This document shows positions 1 through 6,295 of a stretch of 11,525 nt of DNA, one piece after another. The stretch spans positions 1-11,525 of the forward strand of contig DATDOO010000053.1 in NCBI GenBank assembly GCA_035293245.1, in the 5' to 3' direction. This DNA comes from DATDOO01 sp035293245. Its GTDB lineage: Bacteria > Pseudomonadota > Gammaproteobacteria > Methylococcales > Methylococcaceae. The notes under the pieces are model-generated. The model worked only from the letters and a program-made list of their open reading frames with translations. It had not been told where the DNA came from and made no database searches. Positions within the stretch are counted from its first letter, which is position 1; each line of letters begins with the position of its first letter. Made by a program: the position numbers and the translations under genes.

Positions 1-432
1 CCCCTGACCGGCGCGCGGGTCGTTTTGCTGGTTTCCGACGGCGCCGCGCGCATGGAAGAAGAAGCCCGCGACGCCCTCCGCCAGATGTTCCAGGACACAC
101 GGGCGTCCCTGTACTGGATTTACCTGCGCAACCCGCGCAGCGGCCGCTTGTCCGCGCCGCCGGACAACCCCAACGAAAGCACCAGCCCGGAGGTTTTCCT
201 CCACCGGTATTTCCAGACACTGGGCGTGCCTTACCAGGCTTATGAGACGGAAAACCCGCAAGCACTTCAACTTGCCATCCAGGACGTGGAAGAGCTGCAG
301 AACCAGCCTTTGCGCTACCGGGAGCGCATGCCGCGCCAGGACTGGTCCGGGGCGTGTTTCGGCTTGGCGCTGGTTTGCCTGCTGGTTCTGTTGGCCATGA
401 AGCCTTTGGAGGTCCGGACATGGCCCGACTGA
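1..432 (+). CDS. mxaC: MxaC-like von Willebrand A membrane protein, 3' end only
   Basis: The reading frame is open from base 1, so only the last 143 residues are present. They begin in the second half of a von Willebrand A (vWA) domain: a hydrophobic strand ending in VSDG, followed by an acidic helix, is the usual fourth-strand/ASP pattern. Near the C-terminus there is one membrane segment (CFGLALVCLLVLLAMKP) and then a short basic/acidic tail. The next two genes look like MxaK and MxaL, so MxaC is the best reading. In methylotrophs the MxaACKL proteins are needed to make active methanol dehydrogenase and are linked genetically to calcium insertion into the MxaFI enzyme in the periplasm. The stop overlaps the mxaK start by 13 bp, which indicates translational coupling. 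The gene could instead be a generic BatA-type vWA protein; the K-L order argues against this. The missing N-terminal half holds the MIDAS residues. Confidence 0.72.
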   Translation, partial: PLTGARVVLLVSDGAARMEEEARDALRQMFQDTRASLYWIYLRNPRSGRLSAPPDNPNESTSPEVFLHRYFQTLGVPYQAYETENPQALQLAIQDVEELQNQPLRYRERMPRQDWSGACFGLALVCLLVLLAMKPLEVRTWPD

Positions 433-965
433 AACCCGTCTGGTTCCTCGCCGTGGCAATTGCCTGCCTGCTGGGTGCGACTTATGCAGGCTATGTCTGG
501 CACCGCATGGATCAGCTCAACCGCGCCATTCTCGATCCTTCAACGCGCGTCGTCGACGAAAATTCACACCCCGAACTGGTCTTCGCCAAAGCCTGGCAAC
601 TGGAGCGGAGCGGTGCCGGGGCGGAAGCCATCCGCCTCTACGCCAGCCTGCAAACAACAGCAGACAAGGCGTTGCGGGCGCGGGTCCTGCACAACCTGGG
701 CACGATCTACCTGAAAGAAGGGGCGAAACTCTGGAATGCGCGCGGCGTGCTGGAATACGCCCGCGTCAACACGCTGGTGGAACTGGCCAAGGAATACTAC
801 CGGGACAGCCTCAGGCTCGATCCGGACAACTGGGACGCCCGCTACAACCTGGAATACGCCTGGCACATCACCCCGCCGCCCAGGGAAAGGCCCAAATCCG
901 ACCTGCGCGGTTCCAAGTCCAGCGTGTTTTCCACCCTGCCGGGCATTCCGGGCGGCGGGCCTTGA
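420..965 (+). CDS. mxaK: MxaK-like membrane-anchored TPR-like protein
   Basis: A 181-residue protein with an N-terminal signal anchor (about residues 6-24) and then a soluble domain with two helical, TPR-like stretches (about 84-101 and 117-150, ending in the motif LRLDPDNWDARYNLE). The C-terminal 30 residues are Pro/Gly/Ser rich and probably disordered. I chose ATG 420 because GGAGG at 408-412 precedes it by seven bases; the frame is open further upstream but without a ribosome binding site. It starts inside the mxaC end and its TGA shares a base with the mxaL ATG, so all three are one translation-coupled unit. Size, single anchor and position between two vWA genes match MxaK of methylotrophs, an accessory protein required for active methanol dehydrogenase, exact biochemical role unknown. 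A BatE/BatB-type TPR accessory protein is the alternative. Confidence 0.72.
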   Translation: MARLKPVWFLAVAIACLLGATYAGYVWHRMDQLNRAILDPSTRVVDENSHPELVFAKAWQLERSGAGAEAIRLYASLQTTADKALRARVLHNLGTIYLKEGAKLWNARGVLEYARVNTLVELAKEYYRDSLRLDPDNWDARYNLEYAWHITPPPRERPKSDLRGSKSSVFSTLPGIPGGGP

Positions 966-1846
966 TGGGGCGCTTGGCGACGCTGGGCTGGCGCTTCTGG
1001 TGTCTGCTGCTGGCGTGCGTCCTGCTGGCGCTGGGCTTTCTCCGCCCGGTTTTGCCCCTGAAGCAGCCGGTGTTCCGCTATCTGTTCATCGTCGACATCA
1101 CCCAGAGCATGAACGCCCGCGACTACCGGCTCGAAGGCCTGCCCGCCGACCGGCTCGGCTTCGTCAAGGCGTCGCTGCGCGAGGTGCTGCACGACCTGCC
1201 CTGCGGCTCGGAAGTGGGACTGGGGCTGTTCACCACCCGCACCAACCAGGTGCTGTTCGAGCCCCTGGAAGTCTGCGCCCACTTCCCCGCCATCGCCGAC
1301 GCCCTGGAGCGCCTGGACTGGCGCATGGCCTGGGCCGCCGACAGCTCCATCGCCCACGGGCTGTTCACCGCCATCCGCGAGGTGGCCGCACGCGGCGCCG
1401 GTCTGCATCTGGCGTTTTTCAGCGACGGCGATCCGTTCCCGCCCGACGACGCGCCACCGCCTCTGAAGGAGACGTTTAGAGAAGTGCACGGTTTGATCGT
1501 CGGCGTGGGCGGTGCCCAGCCGGTGCCCATTCCCCGGCTGGATCGGGACAACCGCCCGCTGGGCTTCTGGGAATACGCCGACCTGAAGGATTTCCTGCCG
1601 TCCTCCGCAACCGCCGGCCGGCGCGAACTGGACGGCGGCTACTATCTTTCGCGGCTGGACGAAAGCTACTTGCGGGAATTGGCGGCCATCACCGGCCTGG
1701 GCTACTACCGCCTGCAACAACCCGAAGCTTTAAGCGCCGCCTTGCGGGCGCGGGAATTTGCGGAAGAAAAGATCGTTCCCACGGACATGCGTCCGTGGCT
1801 AGCCGCCCTGGCACTGGGACTGTTCCTGCTGACGCTGGCGTTGTGA
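965..1846 (+). CDS. mxaL: MxaL-like von Willebrand A membrane protein
   Basis: A 293-residue protein with a membrane segment near residues 10-29, a periplasmic vWA domain and a second membrane segment (about 277-293) that ends exactly at the C-terminus. The MIDAS metal site begins at D44-I-T-Q-S48 (DxTxS variant of DxSxS), and the later FFSDGDP stretch fits the fourth strand with its conserved aspartate. I chose ATG 965, one base overlapping the mxaK stop (TGATG arrangement); an in-frame TTG three bases upstream is less likely. Known role of the family: with MxaA, MxaC and MxaK it is required for assembling Ca2+-containing methanol dehydrogenase, plausibly by a MoxR/vWA chaperone mechanism. 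No mxaD follows: the next gene is on the opposite strand 33 bp downstream, so this is the operon's end here. A short weak dyad (CCTCG/CGAGG, 1849-1866) lies between, with no T-tract. Confidence 0.75.
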   Translation: MGRLATLGWRFWCLLLACVLLALGFLRPVLPLKQPVFRYLFIVDITQSMNARDYRLEGLPADRLGFVKASLREVLHDLPCGSEVGLGLFTTRTNQVLFEPLEVCAHFPAIADALERLDWRMAWAADSSIAHGLFTAIREVAARGAGLHLAFFSDGDPFPPDDAPPPLKETFREVHGLIVGVGGAQPVPIPRLDRDNRPLGFWEYADLKDFLPSSATAGRRELDGGYYLSRLDESYLRELAAITGLGYYRLQQPEALSAALRAREFAEEKIVPTDMRPWLAALALGLFLLTLAL

Positions 1847-1879
1847 AACCTCGCGTCCCGCCGAGGAACGGCCGCCCCA

Positions 1880-2935
1880 TCAAGCCGGCTCCCCCTGTTC
1901 CAGCCAGGTCTTGAGCAGAGTAAAGCCGGTCGCCAGCAAGGTCGGGCCGAGAAAGATGCCGATCACCCCCCAGCCCAGCATCCCGCCGATGACGCCGAGG
2001 AAAATGAGCGCCAGCGGCAGTCCGCTGCCCTGGCTGATCAGATAGGGCTTGATGAAGTTGTCGATGAGGTTGATGAACATGCCCCAGGCCACGGTGAAAA
2101 TCGCCCAGCCGTGCTGATCCTGATAGAAAAGCCAGGCGGCGACCGGTATCCAGATCAGGCCTGTACCCATCTGGAGCATGGCGGTGAAAAAGCAGAAAAA
2201 GCTCAGCAGCACCACGCCCGGCACGTCCGCCAGCCAGAAGCCGAAGCCGCTCAGCAGCGCCTGGATCGCGGCGGTGCCGACCACGCCGAGGAACACGCCG
2301 CGGATGGTTTGCGTCGCCATCTCCAGGGCCGGCAGGCTCTCCGGACCGCCGATGCGCCGGGCGAACCGCCGTACCCAGACGGCCATTTCCTCGCCAACTG
2401 AATAGAACAGGGCGGAGATGGCCACCGCCAATAAAAATTCCAGCAGGGCAAGTCCCAGCCTGCCGCCCTGGGAAAGCAACCAAGCGGCCGCCGTCTGGAT
2501 GTAGGGACGGATTTTCCCCACCGCCCCCTGCATGTCCGCCGCGGCTTCGTGCCACTGGGTTTCGAGCCGCCCGCCCGCCAGCGGAATCTTGCCCAGCCAT
2601 TCCGGCGGGTTCTCCGGCAGGCGCAGGGAAGCCAGATCCTGCACCAGGTGCGTCGCCGAACCGACGTGCTCGGTCAGGGAGCCGGTCAGCACGGCGATGG
2701 GACCGATCAGCACCAGAGCTAGGCCGGCGGTCATCAGCGTCACGGCGAGCTTGCGCTTGTCGCCGAGACGCCGTTGCAAGCGCGCGTAAAGCGGCCAAGT
2801 GGCCACCACAAGAATCGCGGCCCACAAAATCGCCCCCACGAAAGGCGAGACGATGAGCAGGCAGGCGGCAATCAGCAGGGCGATGACGACCAGACCGAGG
2901 ACTCTTTCGAACAGGGATGCGTGCTGGAGGGTCAT
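1880..2935 (-). CDS. AI-2E (PerM/YdiK-type) family transporter
   Basis: A 351-residue polytopic membrane protein of the AI-2E transporter family. Hydrophobic segments lie near residues 13-31, 33-49 and 63-84, then after a soluble loop (about 85-155) at 156-178, 211-234, 238-258, 260-270, 276-292 and 305-340. Family hallmarks are the DNFIKPYLI stretch (292-300), the long Gly-rich helix after it and the FLGPTLLA motif (328-335). Family members export or exchange diverse solutes: autoinducer-2 for TqsA, Na+/H+ for some others. The substrate here cannot be read from sequence. It converges with mxaL and shows no functional link to methanol oxidation. No strong Shine-Dalgarno precedes the ATG. The dispersed-type repeat module begins only 19 bp upstream of the start codon, so the promoter must overlap or lie beyond repeat DNA. 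Confidence 0.88.
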   Translation of the reverse strand: MTLQHASLFERVLGLVVIALLIAACLLIVSPFVGAILWAAILVVATWPLYARLQRRLGDKRKLAVTLMTAGLALVLIGPIAVLTGSLTEHVGSATHLVQDLASLRLPENPPEWLGKIPLAGGRLETQWHEAAADMQGAVGKIRPYIQTAAAWLLSQGGRLGLALLEFLLAVAISALFYSVGEEMAVWVRRFARRIGGPESLPALEMATQTIRGVFLGVVGTAAIQALLSGFGFWLADVPGVVLLSFFCFFTAMLQMGTGLIWIPVAAWLFYQDQHGWAIFTVAWGMFINLIDNFIKPYLISQGSGLPLALIFLGVIGGMLGWGVIGIFLGPTLLATGFTLLKTWLEQGEPA

Positions 2936-2953
2936 GGCTCAGTCCCGATTAAT

Positions 2954-3391
2954 CCCGTGTTTCGTGCCGAAACCGCACACGGGCCATGAACATCCTGCTT
3001 CGCAATGCAGCGGGCGGAGGTAACGCAAGCGTGCCTTCGGCAGTTTATTTGAATGCGGGGTCTCACTCGGCACATCCGTGTGCCTCGCCCTTGCGGGCGG
3101 CTTCGCCGTGCAAACCGGCTTTCCTGCCGGTTTGTCGCCCCCGCGCGACGAGGTACTTTTGTTTCGGCAAAAGTACCCAAAACCATTCGCTCTAATACGA
3201 ATACGCTGCCCTTCGGGTGCCCTGCGCTTCTCGGAGAAAAGCGGGGTCGGCAGAAGGGCGATCCATCGCCCTCTGCCGACGCGCGGCGTCCGTGCCGCGC
3301 CCCTGCGGGCCTTTCCGCTTTTCTCCTGCGATGCTCGGCAGCGTATAAGTCGCGGGGGTGGATAACCCGCAGGTCGGAGCCATGTTCATGG
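2954..3391. repeat. Structured intergenic repeat element (multi-hairpin, bounded by 10-bp inverted repeat)
   Basis: This gene-free stretch is a chain of inverted repeats. CCCGTGT/ACACGGG (2954-2960/2977-2983) encloses GTTTC/GAAAC. CCATGAACAT at 2984-2993 is matched in inverted orientation by ATGTTCATGG at 3382-3391, bounding about 408 bp. Inside are CAAACCGGC/GCCGGTTTG (3111-3119/3126-3134), GGTACTTTTG/CAAAAGTACC (3152-3161/3168-3177), a nested structure at 3233-3326 and GCGGG/CCCGC (3352-3356/3366-3370). The GTACTTTTG...CAAAAGTAC hairpin followed by CCCAAAA resembles a dispersed intergenic repeat I recall from several gammaproteobacterial genomes, where it is often mis-called as small genes. 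Short open frames on both strands show only translated repeat, no protein features. Likely a non-coding mobile or REP-type repeat. Confidence 0.68.
3233..3326. repeat. Nested three-stem palindrome inside the intergenic repeat
   Basis: Outer arms GGAGAAAAGCGG (3233-3244) and CCGCTTTTCTCC (3315-3326) are perfectly complementary over 12 bp. Between them sit two further stems: GTCGGCAGAAGGGCGAT (3246-3262) against 3265-3280, perfect except for one missing T, and GCGCGGC/GCCGCGC (3281-3287/3294-3300). As RNA or extruded single strand this gives a closing stem with two side arms (a three-way junction). There is no T-tract suggesting a simple terminator. Confidence 0.75.
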
Positions 3392-3441
3392 AAAGATTGA
3401 GAAAACACGCTGTTCATAGCGCGGACAAACGGGACTGTCCC

Positions 3442-3801
3442 TTACGCGCGCAGCCAGGCTTCGGCTTCCTGCCGTGCGGAAGCAGGAAAGAATTCGATTT
3501 CGGTCTTCCGCAGCCCTTTGCCGACGAACAGGTATATGTCGTCCTTCCAGCGTTCCTCGCCGACGATGGCCATCTTCGCGACGTCGTCGCCGTGCTCCAC
3601 AAAAAAGCCGATGTCGTTCCAGTCGTCCTGTTTGTCCCAGCCCTGGAAATCCTCGACGAGTATGAGGCAGCGGGGCTTTTTGCCCTGCCCGATCAGGTCG
3701 CCGGACAGGGACTGTATCGCTTCCATGTCCGCCAAGCGCATGACGCCGTGGATGCGGACGGATACCAGCGCGTCGTCGATCTGCACGATGTCGTGAGCCA
3801 T
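3442..3801 (-). CDS. SpoIIAA/STAS-like domain protein
   Basis: A 119-residue single-domain cytoplasmic protein resembling the SpoIIAA-like family (alpha/beta fold related to STAS anti-sigma-factor antagonists and to CRAL-TRIO). It starts with a beta-rich segment (VQIDDALVSVRIHG), then a helix, a hydrophobic strand with LILVEDFQGW, and a second strand MAIVGEERW followed by the C-terminal GKGLRKTEIEFFPASARQEAEAWL helix region. Proteins of this type are short and mostly uncharacterised; the serine phosphorylated in true SpoIIAA cannot be assigned here. AAGGAA at 3809-3814 lies seven bases before the ATG and supports the start. It sits 78 bp downstream of the sigma-54 regulator on the same strand and could be co-transcribed with it, but it also has room for its own promoter. 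Its stop lies directly against the repeat-rich intergenic region. Confidence 0.75.
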   Translation of the reverse strand: MAHDIVQIDDALVSVRIHGVMRLADMEAIQSLSGDLIGQGKKPRCLILVEDFQGWDKQDDWNDIGFFVEHGDDVAKMAIVGEERWKDDIYLFVGKGLRKTEIEFFPASARQEAEAWLRA

Positions 3802-3879
3802 GTTCGGTTTCCTTTTGGTGAAGAATCGGATCAGGTAAATCTGGAGCCCTATCCTAACAAGTTTTTCTCCGCGTCCGGA

Positions 3880-5469
3880 TCAGCCGCGCACCACACGATA
3901 GCGGCTCACATCCAGGCCGTAAGCGGCGATCTTCTGGTAAACGGCGCGGGGCGTCAGTTCCAGCCAGCGGGCGGCTTGCGCCACGTTACCCTGGTAGCGC
4001 TGCAGGGCGCGTTCCAGTTGCTCCCGGTCGGCCTTGGCCACGGCCTGGCGGCGCGCCGATTTGCCGCCGTCGCCGCAAGGGGCCGCGCTGGGCCGATCCA
4101 GTTCCACCTTTTGCAGCACGTCGCTTTCGCTGAACAGCGCGGCGCGCTCCAGGATGTTTTCCAGTTCCCGCACATTGCCCGGCCAGGTATGCCCGCGCAA
4201 TTGCTCCATGACCTTTCCGCTCACGCTCAGCGCCGGTTTGCCGTAACGCTGGCCGAGCCGCTTGAGGATGGTTTGCACCAGTTGCGGCAGGTCTTCCGGC
4301 CGCTCGGCCAGGGGCGGGATGAACAGCCGCACCACGTTGAGCCTGTAGTACAGATCCTTGCGGAAACGGCCCTCCTCCACCGCCAGCGCCAGGTCGGCGT
4401 TGCTGGCGGCGACCACCCGCGCGTCCACCTGGATGTCGCGGTGCCCTCCGACCCTTTCCAGTTCGCCTTCCTGCACCACCCGCAGCAATTTGGTCTGGGC
4501 GGCCGGCGACAGGGCATCCACCTCATCCAGAAACAAGGTGCCGCCCTGCGCCCGCTCGAAATAACCCTGGTGCACATCCACCGCACCGGTGAAAGCGCCT
4601 TTTTCGTGGCCGAACAGGGCGCTTTCGATCAGGCTTTCGGGGATGGCGCCGCAATTGACCGCCACGAAAGGCTTGCGGTGGCGCGGGCTGAGGGCGTGAA
4701 TGGCGCGGGCGATGAGTTCCTTGCCCACGCCGGTTTCGCCGCGGATCAGCACCGTGGCCGGCGTGGGCGCCACGGTTTCCACCGCGCGCAGCACCTGGCG
4801 CATGGCCGGCGACTGGGCGACGATGAGGGGCCCGGCCCCCGCATCCTGGCGGCCCTGCCGGGTGCCGTACTGGCGCCAGATTTGCCCCATGCGCTCCTCG
4901 ATGTCCGCCTGCAACTCGCCGATGGCCTTGCTGCCGGCGTGGACTTCCGGCTGGTATTCCACGCCGGGCTGTCCTTTCGCCAGCTCGGGGTCGGTGTAGA
5001 TGCACACCTCGCAACGGCCGTCGTTCTGCGCGATGCGCCGTTCCAGCACCACCCTGGCGTAGCCGAAGTTGCGCGCGGCGATGCCGCCGAACACGCTGGA
5101 GGTCATGCGGCACAGTTCCGGAGCGTTTTTCACCCCCTCGCCGAAGGGACAGGCGGTGTTGATCACCCGGATGCAGCCCGGTTGCCCGGAAGCCAGCGAG
5201 AAATTGCCGCCGATGTGGTTTTTCAGGCCGATGATCGCATCGGCGTACTCCTCGGGTGTCAGCGGACCCTGTTTGCCGTACTCCTCGCGGAAACTGTCCT
5301 CGAAGAATTTTCCGGCGCTGCGGCCGATGCGCTCGATGAGCTGTTCGTCCGCCGGCCCGGTTTGCTCGCGGACGTTCATCAGTTCCAGCACGAAGGTCTG
5401 CAGGAAGGATAAGGGCGTGATGCCGCTGAAAGGCGAAGGCATGGGGCGTTCTCGCGTGGAATTAATCAT
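3880..5469 (-). CDS. Sigma-54-dependent enhancer-binding regulator with Cys-rich sensor domain
   Basis: A 529-residue bacterial enhancer-binding protein. Residues about 15-165 form a sensor domain with CPFG at 107-110, further cysteines at 120, 153 and 156, and a conserved-looking MTSSVFGGIAARNFGYARV stretch; this resembles the 'methanogen output domain' (V4R-like) type, which I assign tentatively. The AAA+ domain (about 215-450) has Walker A GETGVGKE (244-251), the sigma-54-contacting GAFTGA loop (291-296), Walker B LFLDE (312-316), the RFRKDLYYRLN arginine-finger region (368-378) and WPGNVRELEN (429-438). A Fis-type helix-turn-helix closes the protein (about 486-525). An alternative start is ATG 5442 (520 residues), with a weak GAGA upstream; the longer start has no visible ribosome site. 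It is divergent from the carbonic-anhydrase-like gene, whose sigma-54 promoter it probably activates from the dyads at 5488-5524. All residues needed for ATPase and sigma-54 contact are present. Confidence 0.93.
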   Translation of the reverse strand: MINSTRERPMPSPFSGITPLSFLQTFVLELMNVREQTGPADEQLIERIGRSAGKFFEDSFREEYGKQGPLTPEEYADAIIGLKNHIGGNFSLASGQPGCIRVINTACPFGEGVKNAPELCRMTSSVFGGIAARNFGYARVVLERRIAQNDGRCEVCIYTDPELAKGQPGVEYQPEVHAGSKAIGELQADIEERMGQIWRQYGTRQGRQDAGAGPLIVAQSPAMRQVLRAVETVAPTPATVLIRGETGVGKELIARAIHALSPRHRKPFVAVNCGAIPESLIESALFGHEKGAFTGAVDVHQGYFERAQGGTLFLDEVDALSPAAQTKLLRVVQEGELERVGGHRDIQVDARVVAASNADLALAVEEGRFRKDLYYRLNVVRLFIPPLAERPEDLPQLVQTILKRLGQRYGKPALSVSGKVMEQLRGHTWPGNVRELENILERAALFSESDVLQKVELDRPSAAPCGDGGKSARRQAVAKADREQLERALQRYQGNVAQAARWLELTPRAVYQKIAAYGLDVSRYRVVRG

Positions 5470-5487
5470 GACAGTCTAATACACGGC

Positions 5488-5524
5488 ATGAAATCGGTCT
5501 TCATATCGTGAAGTCGAATTTCAC
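5488..5524. promoter_or_regulatory. Tandem dyad upstream activator sites (RTGAA-N7-TTCAY x2)
   Basis: Two 17-bp dyads share one form: ATGAA-N7-TTCAT at 5488-5504 and GTGAA-N7-TTCAC at 5508-5524. Both have perfectly complementary 5-bp arms, and their centres (5496 and 5516) are 20 bp apart, about two helical turns, so two dimers would bind the same DNA face. They lie about 98 and 118 bp upstream of the start expected from the -24/-12 promoter, the normal range for enhancer sites of Fis-type sigma-54 activators. They are also 18 bp from the annotated start of the divergent regulator, so autoregulation is plausible. The assignment to the adjacent regulator is inference. Confidence 0.66.
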
Positions 5525-5559
5525 ACCACCGGGCGGCCGGAGAAACTGCCTTCCTGTCC

Positions 5560-5572
5560 GATCAGCGACTTA
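5560..5572 (+). promoter_or_regulatory. Weak IHF-like site
   Basis: GATCAGCGACTTA matches the IHF consensus WATCAANNNNTTR except at the first W and the last A of the ATCAA block. It lies between the two activator dyads and the -24/-12 element, where IHF bending sites are usually found in sigma-54 promoters. On sequence alone the match is marginal. Confidence 0.28.
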
Positions 5573-5587
5573 GAGGCTATGGCTTGC

Positions 5588-5602
5588 TGGCACCCCGATT
5601 GC
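5588..5602 (+). promoter_or_regulatory. Sigma-54 (-24/-12) promoter
   Basis: TGGCAC (5588-5593), five bases, then TTGC (5599-5602) is an exact match to the sigma-54 core consensus TGGCAC-N5-TTGC with the invariant GG and GC at the correct spacing. Transcription should start near 5614, giving a leader of about 63 bases before the carbonic-anhydrase-like ATG at 5677. The neighbouring divergent gene encodes a sigma-54 activator. Confidence 0.88.
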
Positions 5603-5650
5603 CTAGTGATTTGCTCGGTATTGGATGCTCCGCGCGTCCGCTATTTCAAA

Positions 5651-5674
5651 CTTAGATTCCGAGGAATACCTAAG
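5651..5674 (+). promoter_or_regulatory. Leader hairpin enclosing the ribosome binding site
   Basis: CTTAG (5651-5655) pairs with CTAAG (5670-5674) and ATTC (5656-5659) with GAAT (5664-5667), separated by a two-base bulge (A5668, C5669) and closed by a CGAG loop. The Shine-Dalgarno sequence GAGGA (5661-5665) lies in the loop and inner stem, 11 bases before the ATG at 5677. The stem could reduce translation until opened. It is short, so the effect is uncertain. Confidence 0.45.
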
Positions 5675-5676
5675 CC

Positions 5677-6258
5677 ATGAGCAAAATTCTCGACGAAGTC
5701 CTGACCGCCAACCGCGCCTACGCCGAAAACTTCGGCGCCAAAGGCAGCCTGCCCCTGCCGCCGGGACGGCAATTCGCCATTCTCACCTGCATGGATGCCC
5801 GCCTGGACCCGGCCAAGTACGCCGGACTGGCGGAAGGCGATACCCACGTGATCCGCAACGCGGGCGGACGCGCCAGCGACGACGCCATCCGTTCCCTGGT
5901 CATTTCCTACAAGCTGCTCGGCACCCGCGAGTGGCTTGTCGTCCACCACAGCGACTGCGGCATGCAGTTGTTCGACAACGCCATCATGTCCGACCTGCTG
6001 GGCAAGAGCCTGGAGACCGCCAGCATCGACGCCGGCGGCTGGCACGACACTGGCGCAGGACCGGGCAGCGACGAAGGCAAGTACATCAACTGGCTGACTT
6101 TCAGGAACCTGGAACAAAGCGTGGTGGAAGACGTGGTGCGCATCCGCAACCATCCGCTGGTGCCGGGGAACATCCCGGTCTACGGTTTCTACTACGACGT
6201 GAAAACCGACAAGCTGGTCGAGGTGCCGGAGGCCATGCGCGCAGGCCGAACCGCCTGA
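5677..6258 (+). CDS. Beta-carbonic anhydrase family enzyme (possible COS/CS2 hydrolase clade)
   Basis: A 193-residue cytoplasmic protein with the beta-carbonic anhydrase signature. C38-M-D-A-R42 supplies the first zinc ligand and the Asp40-Arg42 dyad; H91-S-D-C94-G-M supplies the His and second Cys ligands. It is shorter than the common ~220-residue bacterial Can enzymes and its HHSDCGM motif resembles the small type represented by M. tuberculosis Rv1284. That clade also contains carbonyl sulfide hydrolase from Thiobacillus, so the substrate may be CO2, COS or CS2; sequence alone does not decide. No signal peptide is seen. The ATG has GAGGA 11 bases upstream. It has its own sigma-54 promoter and is probably switched on by the divergent regulator; sigma-54 control is unusual for a housekeeping carbonic anhydrase. 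It is monocistronic, converging on the MscS gene with a strong hairpin between. Confidence 0.9.
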   Translation: MSKILDEVLTANRAYAENFGAKGSLPLPPGRQFAILTCMDARLDPAKYAGLAEGDTHVIRNAGGRASDDAIRSLVISYKLLGTREWLVVHHSDCGMQLFDNAIMSDLLGKSLETASIDAGGWHDTGAGPGSDEGKYINWLTFRNLEQSVVEDVVRIRNHPLVPGNIPVYGFYYDVKTDKLVEVPEAMRAGRTA

Positions 6259-6260
6259 CA

Positions 6261-6295
6261 CCGCCCGGCGGGGGCGAACTACCCCGCCAGGGCGG
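6261..6295. terminator. Intergenic hairpin between convergent genes (no T-tract)
   Basis: CCGCCC (6261-6266) pairs with GGGCGG (6290-6295) and GGCGGGG (6267-6273) with CCCCGCC (6282-6288), leaving a single bulged A at 6289: a 13-bp GC stem with an 8-base loop. It starts three bases after the carbonic-anhydrase-like stop, and the MscS stop codon (6279-6281) lies in the loop. Neither strand has a T-run after the stem, so intrinsic termination is uncertain; it may work as a 3'-end stabiliser. A second stem (6285-6294 with 6308-6317) competes with it. Confidence 0.5.

Noticed and set aside
2986..3400. Several short open frames in both strands of the first intergenic region
   Set aside because: They translate perfect inverted repeats, lack ribosome sites and resemble known spurious calls in dispersed repeats.
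3431..3441. GGGACTGTCCC next to the stop of the SpoIIAA-like gene as a terminator
   Set aside because: Arms of five bases around one base cannot form a hairpin loop and there is no T-tract; at most a small dyad.
3358..5412. A 684-codon open frame on the plus strand opposite the sigma-54 regulator
   Set aside because: It is antisense to a gene with complete AAA+ and Fis motifs; its His/Ala/Arg-rich translation has no domain and its length follows from high GC.
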